64,000 nt of DNA from Daldinia sp. FL1419. Lineage: Eukaryota > Ascomycota > Sordariomycetes > Xylariales > Hypoxylaceae. Of this stretch, positions 48,329 through 59,862 are shown one piece after another. Below the pieces are notes generated by a model. That model did not search any database, had not been told where the DNA came from, and worked only from the letters and a program-made list of their open reading frames with translations. The stretch covers positions 62,001-126,000 of the forward strand of contig MU623388.1 of NCBI GenBank assembly GCA_025201765.1, in the 5' to 3' direction. Position numbers and translations under genes: made by a program. Numbering within the stretch: the stretch's first letter is position 1; each line of letters starts with the position of its first letter.

Positions 48329-49964
48329 AAGTAGGTGGGGTAGTATAATATCAAGTTTGTGTGGATATCTTCCTTCTTGCTTTTTTAACGCACCTTTATA
48401 TACTTATGCAAGCCATCAAGGCACAAATCACATACGGACAGGGATTGGTAACCGGGTTAGTGGGACATCGAGACATGCGTTCCAATACATATGGTGGCTG
48501 AAATGCATGCCCGTATGTAATGTAGATAGACGCGCAGGAGCCTCAAGGACACACTATGGTACACCCCGGTTGGCCACCTAGAGGTATGCAAGGGGAAGAT
48601 TGGAGGGGGGGTAAGTACCGCCTAGTAGGACCAGGGGTATCTCGGCGGAAAGAGTAAGTATCCCTTTTTCTTTTTCTTTTCCGCCGCCGCCCGCTGATGC
48701 TCGTATATAGAGTACATACCTAATACCTAGGTATGTAGGTAGACGCGCATGCAAGGTTTCTAATTGCTGTACCTATTGCTACCCAGATGTTTCCTCAACG
48801 TTGCTTTGGACTGATATGGAGGAAGGTGTATTGATGTAATTGTTATACGCGTACATGTATCTTCTGGGAAAGATGTGCAAGGACCCCAAGAGTATATCTA
48901 TATGTAGGTAGGCACTTCCAACAGCATCACAATTGGGTCATCGGTGTTTTGAAAAAGCAACCTGAAGTAGCATTGGCGGCGGCGAGACCTACTGTTACAA
49001 TTTCCTATCGTACATGTCTTCTGGAACAACCCGAGTGGTTGAAGTATGTATGTAAGCAGCATGTAGGCGGTATATTCCGATAATCATTCCTTGAATATTC
49101 GATCGTTTTCGATGCTCATGCGCCGAATTAGAGCTGTCGTAAGACCTACCTACATACATGTAGGCACGCGTAAGAATACTAGGTAGGATCCCTCAACAGA
49201 CTGATACATACATCAGCTCGTGTTGGGTGTAGGTACTTAGTACCTAGGTAATTCCTATTGCGCAAAGACTCGGCCCGCTGCAGTATAGGTAAGATATCAA
49301 TATCAATGTATGGCGTTCGAGGAGAGTGCGGCCTGGCGGGGCGATGTTGACTAGGTACCTAGTGTTGCAGAATGGTCGTACATCAGTCTACTCTGATGTC
49401 AGTTGAAAACTCAAATCCTAAAGTTTAAATACGTGTAACGAACGGTATGCTCTTGCGGTTTCTAACTTCGTGTCTATACCTACATATAGTAGGAGCGGCA
49501 GGGGACTTTATACTCTAACAAGCTAATCTAGGCACCTAGGTAAGTCCAATGTTTAGAATTCTAGTTGATAGCTTCCGTGGATATTAGTCCGGACAACACT
49601 TACTCTCTCTATCTCCTATGCCGTTTCTGCTATTGCGGCTAGGTTACCCTAAAGGTAGGGATCGGGGATGCCTGCATGCAACTGCTTAGGTACCTATTTC
49701 AATACTGCATCCGGTCTCGTACCTCATGCATGAGGCGGAATAGGTAGGTAGGTAAGTAAAAAGGTACCTGCACCGGATCTGCAACCCATGTTTCTACGCG
49801 TAAATACAACGTTAATTTTCGCCAATGCTCGAGGATACCTCTTTTGGCTTAGATGTCAAGTTGCCAACTGGACCTTGCCCAAAACTTTCTTTTCTCTTCT
49901 TTCGCACCAAACTCCCGCCACTCGAATCGGCTCATCGTTTTCATCGTCTTATCGTCTCAACGTC
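47437..49964. other. Intergenic region with (TG)15 and palindromes
   Basis: About 2.5 kb. Two exact TACCTAGGTA copies (48724-48733, 49241-49250), many TAGGTA words, and a (TG)15 array. The left end is the promoter of the dioxygenase gene, the right end the 3' side of the regulator gene. No gene seen. Confidence 0.6.
48298..48327 (+). repeat. (TG)15 dinucleotide repeat
   Basis: Thirty bases of uninterrupted TG. Intergenic; likely polymorphic between isolates. Confidence 0.95.
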
Positions 49965-52740
49965 TCAAATTGTGGACTGTGGCATCCAGTTCTCCTCGTA
50001 CATTTGACTTATATAGTAAAAATCATTCTCGTAATCGCCATTCCGCCGCATCATCGCCCAGTGTTTCTCTGTAGGGTTGACTGGTTAGCGATCCACCCCG
50101 TCTTCGGCCTCGTTATGCATAGGTATGCATAGAGAATCCGATACGACAAGCTAATCAATGAGTGGCTTACTGCATTTCTCGGCTTGTGCCCTTGTATACT
50201 GGATGAGCTTTACTTTGCTCTCGTCCAGCTCGTTGGCTATTTGCGCCATGTCCTGCTCTTTGCATTCCAAAGAGAACGGGTATACGTCTGCTTACCGTTA
50301 GCACTCATCTTCTACCAACGCCTGTCGAAACTCGAGTTTCTTACTTTTATTGCAGTAATGGAAATACGCCAACAGGATATTCGCCCCTAGTGGAAAATTT
50401 CCCATGTTAGGATATTTCGGCCTCAAGAACCAATGCTGAAGAACCAGGCTCGTTCCAGAGGATGCCCAAGCTTACCCATTTGATACTCTCTTACCATCTC
50501 TTCTCTTGCAAACCGGCTCTGCAACTTAAAAAGTGAGCGCAATGTCCTCTGGTTGTACGATGCTCATTTGATACACACCTTGATGCCATGCTTCCTGGCA
50601 TACCCCGCGTCATGCTGGCAAAGCAAAGCTACGTTGTGGAGGAGGATAAAGGTGATCAGGTATGTGGTGAACCAGGTCTGGTGCTTATTAGCCTGTGTCA
50701 TGGCTTGTAAGTTCTCCAACATTTCCCGCCGAAGACTGGATTGTATTTGATGGATAAGGATAAGCTCAATCTGCGCACCCATCACGGGTGGAAGGGGAAT
50801 GCACCCTCGCAACGGGCTCGTCTCGTCCATGATATCTGTTGGCATTCCTAGTGTCTCGTCACCAACAATGATAGTTGATTTGGTGGTTAAGCGGATAGCC
50901 ATCCATAACTGCAACGCCTTTCTCAGAAGTGCACTCTCCTTAGGGTCGATAGTCTGGTCCTTCGAAGCTCTGATCGCAGCGCCGTACGTTGCGAGCAAAA
51001 ACCTCTCCTTACCAACGACCCTATGGCAGCATTCGGGCAGCCCTTTTCTAATATAATTGGTATAGGTATTTTTTGCCTCTTCAAGATTCACGATGGCATA
51101 CGGAGGGATTTTGACTCTTTTCCTATTTCCCTCGTGAACCCAACTTCGCTCAAGCTTATCGCCTTCCTGCGGAATAAATTGGCGCACTCGAAGCTCGACA
51201 GCCTGTTCGGTGTATCCTTCAGTGACCTTGACCACTCTCGTCTCCATCGACGCCCACTGTGATATATCGCCTGCGATCCCTTCTATCCACCTTCGGGTCC
51301 ATTCGTATCCCTTAACATTTCCGGGCTTGAACAGTTTCACGTCGGTAATCTTATATCGAAGACACGGCATCCGCCAAATCTTTGTATTGATTACTTTCAA
51401 GCACGTCAAGCACGTCCCGAGCTTATCTGTAGGATTAGTCTCACACTAGAATCGTGAATTAGCTCATGAAACTCAACCCACCACCTGGGAATTAAACAAA
51501 GAAAACACAACAGTAAGGCTTCTTACGCGAATCCGCTGCATCCGGCATCGAATACAAGAACCAATTCGCCTCGTTTCGGCCGTCTTCTCTCGTTGATCAT
51601 TCGTTTTGAACGGCCCTCTCCTCGCAGTAGGAGGTCGGTGGTGTTGGTGTACGATGTTCAATCCACCAGACTTGTTACTATTTTGGTTTCTATCTACTTC
51701 CTGGGATTGTATTTTCTCAGCAGTGACATTATGCACCAATAACGGCGGGCTATATGACTGATTCTCCGTCGTATTGCCCGACATAGAGCTTGATACGCCA
51801 TGGGAAAAATCCGATTGATTAAAATACTGCGGATTAGGCATAATCTCAGGATACACCATGCCCTCACCGCTAGTAGAAGGTTGCATACTCATAGGTTGAT
51901 TTGGCTGTAGAATAGGGTAATTGGGCATCATCGGTGGGGCTGTGGAGGGGGTGTTAGAAAGAAAAATATTCGGCTGGTCCGGCGACACGGCCCCAGGACC
52001 TGAACCGGGAGACGATGGCTTGTCGTCAAAATACTGCCGTCCCGGAGCATAAGCGTAAGGAGAGCTGACCGGAATCGGATCGTAGACTAAGTCACATTTA
52101 GTATGCATGTGGGGAGGAAAACTAGGGCAGGAAGCAAACCTTGGGGCTCGCAGGTTGTGCACGGTGGGCAGATGGAGAAATTGGCGAAATACTGCGTAAT
52201 ACGAGAACGATCGGTGCTTAGAGGCAAGGGAAATGCACTGTTTGACATTTCAGGGGCATGCTGCCGCTCAGGGCGGTCTTGGGCGGATGGCGGTGGCGAT
52301 AAGGACTTCTCCTGAGGGGATACCGATGTCATATCTGCACTAAGACGTGGCCTCTTGGTTGAAACGGGATATGAGGTAGATGGGAGCGGATACTGCTGAG
52401 GGTGAGGAGTTCTATTATAAAGACCCAGCAACTGAGGGACGGGACAATTTAAGATGGATGCCGCCTGCTCGAGTATTTGTAGATCATGGGCGGAGAAGTC
52501 CTCCGGGCGAGATAAAAGGGCAGAAGCAGAAAGCGAGTAAGTGGAATCCTGGGGTATAGGCACCGCCGGGGAATCCCCGTGGCCGTAAGGCCGACGCTTT
52601 CTGATATTAGGATTATTCTATATGCAAGTCAATAGACTGCACGCTGGGTATACAGATACAGGCGAGATATGGGGCTACTTGGCTATCTACATAGTAGAGG
52701 CAAACTGGGGTAAAGGGGTATAGTAAGGAAATCTTACCAT
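49965..52740 (-). CDS. Zn(II)2Cys6 transcriptional regulator, eight exons
   Basis: Predicted 737 aa nuclear DNA-binding regulator. Exons on the minus strand: 52740-52738, 52617-52140, 52086-51527, 51445-50579, 50518-50476, 50386-50345, 50287-50171, 50068-49965. Every join keeps frame and uses GT...AG; several introns carry CTAAC-like branch sites. The first exon is only the ATG, followed at once by GTAAGA; the next frame has a TAG directly upstream of exon 2, so no internal start exists near the N-terminus. N-terminal 330 residues are Ser/Pro/Gln-rich. The zinc cluster is split by intron 3: Cys338-x2-Cys341-x6-Cys348-x10-Cys359-x2-Cys362-x12-Cys375, with CIRCRMQRIRC and WRMPCLRYKITDVKLF. The small 3' exons restore LLAYFHYCNK, YPFSLE and FYYISQMYEENWMP, which I associate with this fungal regulator family. 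Targets are unknown. Confidence 0.85.
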
Positions 52741-53159
52741 TGTACGATCGATTGAGCGAGCGTAAGGGCGTATGAAAACCAGAGGTGTGTTAGACAAAAG
52801 CCTATCTAGCACCACAAAAACAGGGTGTGTGCGCTGCGTGTGTGCTATGTGCTAGGGCGTCTGTCTTTTGCTGTGCACACATACGAGAGCAGTCAGGAGC
52901 TGCGCGTATCCTTTTTTTGGCGCCTCACCGGGGCGTCAGACGGTCAGTGGGGTTCTGTTGAGACGGCGTACGTCAAGGTCTCACGGGCATCATTGCCGCT
53001 AATAAGACTGCCAGGATCATCAAAGAGCTAATGCGACCGTGTTTCGGTGTCGCGTTGTATTATGTTATGTTTATGCTGTGCTGTGTTGTGTCGTGCCTTG
53101 TATTGTGCTGTGTTGTGCTTGAATCCTTGGATTGCTTGGGACTTGCTTGGGATTTGCTT

Positions 53160-53187
53160 TGATGCTTGATGCTTGATGCTTGATGCT
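53160..53187 (+). repeat. (TGATGCT)4 heptanucleotide repeat
   Basis: Four perfect 7-bp copies, about 420 bp upstream of the regulator start codon; preceded by loose TGTGCTGTGTTG repeats from 53060. Confidence 0.9.
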
Positions 53188-53233
53188 TGCGCTGGGTGCC
53201 AGGTGCCAGGTGCTAGGTGCTGTACGATGCTGA

Positions 53234-53278
53234 CAATGCTGGCAATGCTGGCAATGCTGGCAATGCTGGCATACGAGG
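53234..53278 (+). repeat. (CAATGCTGG)5 nonanucleotide repeat
   Basis: Five perfect copies of a 9-bp unit, about 500 bp upstream of the regulator start codon. The unit length is a multiple of three, but no gene frame is supported across it. Confidence 0.92.
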
Positions 53279-53678
53279 AACAAGCCGCCCTGCGTGTCGA
53301 GGCACCTTAGACGCCTATCAAGGTAGGTAGGTAAATTACCTGGAATAGGGAAGGGGCTGAATTAGTGAATGAGCAGTCAGCAGGTGGAGAGCTAAGTAAG
53401 AATGGAGGAAGTCCGACGGGAAGATTGAGAGCAGAAAAACGGCAGTATGCTGCCGCCCCGTCCTGATTTGAACCGGACGGGATAGATGATGATTGGGAGG
53501 GTGAGAAGACGGCACTGGTAGAGAAAATAACTCGGTGAGTAAAGATCTAAGGCGGCCGTTGAACCGGCGGCTTCACCGGTTTAAAGAGGGGGGAAATTAA
53601 TCAGACTTAGGCCTTGTGCGACCGTTCGACTTCGCGAAGTGGGTGCAAATGAGGCAATCCGGATCCGTGCTGATCAAA

Positions 53679-53724
53679 GGGGGGGGTTTGATGGAGACTG
53701 GGGGGACTGGGGGGGTACCAAGGG
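53679..53724 (+). other. Potential G-quadruplex sequence
   Basis: Four G-tracts (G8 at 53679, G6 at 53700, G7 at 53709, G3 at 53722) within 46 bases on the plus strand; another G9 follows at 53800-53808. It lies about 0.95 kb upstream of the minus-strand regulator. Confidence 0.55.
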
Positions 53725-56700
53725 ACCTTGAGAAGGGAACTTCAAGGTTGGGCTTTGGCATTGAATTAATGGAATTTGATAAGGTTTGATAGGGTGAAAG
53801 GGGGGGGGTCTCGGGATGTTATGTAGGGATAAGCAGGGATAACACGGATAAGACCGCAGCTATTGTCTGGTTTAGTTATTAGCATGATGCAGTATTGGAG
53901 CATATTGGAGCGTATTGTAATTGGTAAATTGCCTAGTAGTCTAGCCTAGGTTAGGTGGTAATGTAGCAGTTGGTGTAGCACTTTAAGCCATAACTAGCCC
54001 GCGCTTAAAAAAGCCGCCTCCGAGATTCTGCCTCATTTACCTCATTTACCTCATTTTACCTCATCTTAGGTACCTCATCTTATCTACAGGGCTAATACCT
54101 AATTATGGTTTTAGGTAGTTACATATCTACATGGTTTAGCAGTTTTAGGTAGCAGTTCAGCAGCTAAAGATGCCACAACGTTCATGTTCAGCTAACACAT
54201 ACCACCTCAATATTGGACCTAAAGTGAAAGGTAAGGTGTACCTACCTAAGGTACCTACATATGTAGGTAGCCCGCTTCCCGAGAACAATTAGCTACCTTA
54301 CATACATGTAAGTGTATTGTATGTACATAAGGAACAGCCCTGTGAACTGATCAAACCGGGGCAACCTGGGGCAATAGAGTTGGGGCCGATTGGGCCTAAT
54401 TTGGCCGGGGTTTGGGGGGAATTTGGGGGTTAGCAGGTTTAAGGATTGTATCGATAAGGGAATTTCGGGTGACCGTGGGATCTGGTGCTACGCTAATGTG
54501 CTACGTTGAATCAATGTCAACTTTTCCTCAACGTGGGCGCGGGAGAGATACATAGATGTCATCATGCCATGCCAGCAAAGCCGCACAATGTACCTTTTTA
54601 CTTTTTTCATACTTAATTTCTACGTTGCCCCTCTCGCCTTTTTTTTTTTTTTTTTTTCACTTCTCCAAATTTGTACGAAAGGGGAAATCCATTCGTGTAA
54701 TTAAATCAAACATGATTTTAAATAAACTCATCCGCGTGTTCAATTCTAACCCAATTGAAGCCCAAGAAGGCTAATAATAATAAAGTAAAGGTAGTGTCGT
54801 TTAGGTATTGTACGTTATGTGTAAGTACGAGGTGAGGAAATGCCTAAGATACCTACCTAACGCATACCCCATACTGCCCCCCATATGGAGAAGGGGGGGA
54901 AAAAGCTGCCAATACACTATGTAAATTAAAGTGAGCCAAACACAAGCATAAAGCGGGTTGTGGAGCGTGTTACTTGAAGTATCAAGCAAATCAGGAACAG
55001 GAACCTCTGTACCGGCCGCGTCAACTGACCCTTTACCGACAGCGAATGCGCCCAAATCAGGATGATTAGATCGCATTTCGTGGGATACCCAGACTTGGCA
55101 AGCCAGCAGCATCCATTTTGACATTTCTCTTCATCCCGTTGGACCCGCTACGGCGGATCTCAATAATCGGCGAGTAATCGCGTACAAATCCACTTACAGC
55201 CTCAACACCCGCCTACCGTAGTGTCCCGTGGGAAAACAAGGGATCCATGAATTCAATCGTAAGCTCACGTGAAACGCTCCGAAAGAGAAAGGAAAGGGTG
55301 GTGAAATTTCTTACAACTTTGGAAGTCTGGACAATTCAGATTCAGGAAACTGCAGAAAACTTGACCGCACACATTAACCATACATCGAGCCTATCAGCCC
55401 ACGTGTACTCGATGTAATACCTACCGAATTAGGAATACGGATTATTTTTTTCAATAGCGCCCTGTAACCTACTTTTACCCTACTCGCCCTACTCGCTCTA
55501 CTCACATGCCCCTAGAGGGTAGAGGGTAGTAGCCAATCCTCCCGATCAACTTATTTGAGCGGTGAGCATTTCGCTAATTCGGCTACTGGCCCGATTATAA
55601 ACTACACAGTTCGAGATTGGACTGGGGTGATCAACAGTCGATAAGGCTACGCGTCGGCGCATGTTTGGCATGTGTCAATTTTGACAACGAACATCATTTG
55701 CGCCTCATACATAGTAGTATACATACTAGAGGTAGTTACGCATGCACATATTAAATGTATATCCATGTGTAAGTTACATACATTACTTGAGGATGTATAT
55801 ATATATATATAACTATATATATTGGCTCTTATAAATACACGAATTCAATCGCCGACATTTCCTAACCTTTCCGCTTCATAAATTATATCATATCATATGC
55901 TCAAAGCCTCCTATGACGTTGGACATGCCGTTATAGCATCCTCCATAATGATTTCTACGAATTAGATACGAGCCCAGCTCTGCTGCTACTACTATCCATA
56001 AGACACGTACGGCTTACTTCATGTTGTATATGAAATTATAACAGTATGTTGGATACAGTGCCTAGTCCCGAAGTGCTGATATGCTGCGTATGCTACCGTG
56101 ATCATCGCAGTGGCCTCCGTCCACTCATACCCATCCATCGTTGCCTCATCACCCCCCTAACTCTCTTTAGACCCAAATATGCACCTTCCTCCTAGGTTTC
56201 ATCCTTCATGAAGTGGCAGCGATTCATTGACCGGTAAGAGTATAACGAAACCAATGCCCAAACGAAGCGGTATAGAAGATGGCTTTGACCGAAACGCCCG
56301 ATGAGCCAGAAAGCATGACGCTTACGAACATCTTGCCGGGCTAGCCAAGTTATAGCACAGCAGTATATTCTCGGTCCGGCAGCACAGTTATAGTCACAAG
56401 GTCTCATGCGCCCGGTGCGAAAAAGAGTCACGCGATTGTCAACTTCATGTTTCTATGGTCCCGCTTATATACAGTCCATAGAAGGAAAAGGATTAATGCA
56501 TCTTGCAAGATCTGCGTATCAACCAACGAGTGACTACTTAGTTGCGGTTGGCTCTTTTATTTATTTCTATGTACGACTTTCAGGATGCATTGCAACTTGA
56601 AGTTGACAGCTACGCGCGGTTCTATCCGTATTCCTACCTCGGTGATCCACGAGGTCTCGGGCAGCCTTGTTAGTGGTTTATGAATGCACTTCCTCGTCGC

Positions 56701-58435
56701 GGGATTTCTGCATCCGTATTGGTAAAAAGGAAAGGCAAATGGAAGCTCACCAAAGCGGAAGAGGTAGACCGCTAAAGTCGGACTTTCCAAGTTTCTGTCG
56801 GAGATGACGATCCCGGCGCTACCTCGCTCAGTGCCGCCGCATCGAATATTTCTTCTTTTCTTTCTTTTTTTTTCGGGTTTTCGGGACCAGGCGAATATCT
56901 TGGACGTTCTCTCCGTTAATTGATATTTAAAATTCCAAGACGTTTGCCATGATATCATCATCTCGTTACACCAAACCTCAGTTATATCCAGTGTAATACA
57001 CCTATTTTCCAATTTAACCGAGTGACATCATTAATCAGGGGCAATCAGCCGAATTGGAGTTCCCACCATCCTTGAAGGAAAAAAAAAAAAACACCTCCCG
57101 CTTTCAGGGATTCGCGTTATTTTTAAAATAAAACTTAGTTCGCCACGTGGATTTTTACGGCTCACTCTCGAGATAATATCTTTCTGATCTTCGGCCCGGA
57201 CCTTCTTTTATATCTACCTAAGCTACCCGTCCGCTCCAATCCAACTTCCAACTTCCAACAAACAAGAAATCTGCACGTGATAAGTCATTAAGTCACCAAA
57301 AGTTATGATGGTACTCAATATTAGGTAATTTGGCAATTTATAGCGGATAGAGAATGCGTATATTACTAGCGGTTCCCTTAACTAAAACCGTAGCTAGCTG
57401 CCTAGTTTGAAGCTCTTACTCTACTTTTTGGCTTTTGTCTTTGAATAAAGTTGGCGCTTACATGAGCAAGTCGCTATACTTTACAACTTTGATCCTTAGT
57501 TGTCAACTAACCTTAGGTAACTAAGCCGGTTCAAGTTTGGTTTCTTAATTTGACTTCTTGGACAATTTAAAACACAGGAACACTTTCGAGTGGTACTATA
57601 GTCGCCTAACCTAGGTAGTCATTGATAAGTGAAACCTTCTTCTCGAAAAAGATATATGCGGATCTTTTCCCACATCACAATTGCCTTACCCACGTTGGTC
57701 AAGTTCGTTCGATACGCTCACTAACTAGGAACGATGGTCCGAGTACCTAGCATTCCCATCGGCTTGTTTAAATTGTTCTTTACACTAGAAAGTGGCCCCC
57801 CCGGATGATTCTTGGCGATGAGGATCCAGTGTAGATATTGGAAATGCCAAGCCTTTTTACATTGTATATCTCAGCCCTATGAAAAATCCACATCTTTTTA
57901 ACTAATCGCGACTACGCAGATACACAACTTGCTCGACATATGGTCATTACGTTCACTTGACGATGTATAAGGTCGCAGAATTGCCTTCGCCTTATGTTAC
58001 GTTATAGATTAGCAGGCCCTGATCGGTCTAGGCTACGAGACGTGATTATGCGCGCGTCTCGGGCTACTGCGGAACCCCAGCAAAGATGCAGGTCAAACTC
58101 TTATCTGCTGCTGGTATTCAGAATAGGCCCATCCTAACCATGAAAAAAGAAAAGGTCTTGGTCATACCATGCTCAGGTTCTCCCTATATGTGCCTAAGGC
58201 CGGCTAACTGGCAACATCTAGAAACTAAGCCCACGGCCCCATGGGCCAAACAACACCCACAGAGCCAGTTACCTAATACATACCAAATGTTTAAAGAGGG
58301 GACGGTGGCTATGAATGAAAATTTGAAAATTAGGATATGCGGAAGTCCTATTCGGGAATACACCTAACCAACCAGTTAAAACAACCTTGTGTATACTGAT
58401 GCTGTGTTAGCTAAGATACATGCCTACCTAGGTTG

Positions 58436-58486
58436 TAGGTAGGCAGGCAGGCAGGCAGGCAGGCAGGTAGGTAGGTAGGTAGGTAG
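58436..58486 (+). repeat. TAGG/CAGG compound tetranucleotide array
   Basis: Two TAGG units, then about six CAGG, then about five TAGG, ending in TAG. It looks like local expansion of the dispersed TAGG words that fill the spacers of this window. Confidence 0.85.
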
Positions 58487-59380
58487 AAACCTTGGGTTGC
58501 AAACTTACACACTATTAGGTAGGAAATTTCTATAAACCGTGCGGAGCCAACGTCTCTCAACCAATCATGAGACCTTGAGATACGTGACCCGTTCTTCCCC
58601 TATTCGCTTTGCTTTTTTTTCAGGTTTAGGGCCGACTACCGCTTAGGATAAGGAGAATGGAGAATCCATGGCTTGCTTGCAACCGGTCAGATACTCGGTC
58701 AGCGCATTCCCCTTTTCTCAGTGGCTGAAATTCGAAGCCATTATTGATATTTCGCCATCCACTCGGTTTTTTGCCCAAGCTGTCTTTTCTAGGCTCGCCG
58801 AATTAGGCGCTACTAAATACCTGAGTAGTCGAGATTTGGAGCAACCAAAGACGGGCTCCAACGCGCCCGTCGTAAGGGCCCGTCGTAGGCCGAGGGAAGA
58901 AGACTCTTGAACGTCCTCGTGACTACCGGAAGTAGGAAGCTCGCTTGTTTCTTAACCACTTCAATCATCTCTACGCAGTTATTACGCAGTCCGACCTTAT
59001 GGGATAACGAGGCCGTCTTCATTGGATATCACCTGGGAAGACATTGTGGATTGGGGCAACCTCACAAGGCAGCCAAGGGAACATCGGAGGCGTGAGAAGG
59101 AGATTCTCCAACAAAAAAAAGAAAGAGCAATTTACATGAGCTGCCGTTAGCCGCTATCTCGATTACAAGGGCACCGACGAATATCTTCAAGGATTGAATC
59201 TACTTCTTGCCTATATACACCTCCTTCATTTTACGCCAAATCTAACACCACACGCATATTGGGCGCTTAATATGCATTACATATGCGTACTTACGACATC
59301 CGATCACAACCCTAGGTACTTAGCATGTAGGTGATTTCAGTTGGATGCCATACATGATGTAGGTAGAGTACCTCTAAAGC

Positions 59381-59410
59381 ATGTTGAACCACGTTGAACC
59401 ACGTTGAACC
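59381..59410 (+). repeat. Three tandem copies of a 10-bp unit (A[T/C]GTTGAACC)
   Basis: Copies at 59381, 59391 and 59401 differ only at one position; a degenerate fourth follows. Confidence 0.85.
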
Positions 59411-59862
59411 ATGTCTTAAACCATGTCGAAAGGTGAATGTACTCTCTAATAGATGCTTCCAATTTGAACACCGGACGCAGGTTTCTTTAGTTGAGGAAAT
59501 CGCAGACGGAGATCCTAGGGGGAAATGGCTATGCGGTGGCGGTTAACCCCCGGAGCATCAAGTGGTCCTTCCGTTCTTTCTCGGATGCAAGCTGGGCCTG
59601 CCCAGGTGCCTGGGCAGCTAGAATAATTCTAAATTTTTTTCTGACATGGCCTTTCTAAGAGACCTTCCAAGATCCACTTTCAATTCAAACTTCAGCACTC
59701 TTCGTAATGTCAATCTGAGACCAAAACACAAAAACAAACCAAAACAAACCAAAACAAAAACCACTACCTCCTAATCTACCACCTAGCTTTGGTATCGGCA
59801 GCATTACGGTTATCTACTCATTCTTACAAAGCAGTACCGACTTCATCAACTTCAACTTCAAT

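Larger units (their letters stand above)
52741..59862. other. 7.1 kb gene desert rich in repeats and G-runs
   Basis: The left 1.1 kb is the upstream region of the regulator and holds several tandem repeats and G-runs (annotated separately). Further right: a CCTCATTTA-type repeat 54031-54084, T19 at 54639-54657, a TA-rich stretch 55796-55822, a CAGG/TAGG array, a 10-bp triple repeat at 59381-59410. Candidate frames, such as 107 codons on the minus strand at 54801-55124 (ATG start, MSKWMLLACQVW) and 151 codons at 56557-57012 (no ATG), show no domain I recognise. The last 150 bp with AAAACAAACC repeats is likely the leader of the kinase-like gene. Confidence 0.55.

Noticed and set aside
53446..53490. 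tRNA-like T-arm with TTCAAATC on the minus strand
   Set aside because: One stem pair is missing and no matching acceptor arm or D-arm is found 70 bp away.
54801..55124. 107-codon minus-strand frame with an ATG and a hydrophobic segment
   Set aside because: Its 3' end runs into the dispersed TAGGTA spacer sequence and it shows no known domain.
56557..57012. 151-codon minus-strand frame
   Set aside because: No ATG at its head; the basic stretch comes from an A/T-rich run and nothing is recognisable.
59381..59410. CRISPR-like repeat
   Set aside because: The copies are directly adjacent with no spacers, and the DNA is eukaryotic.
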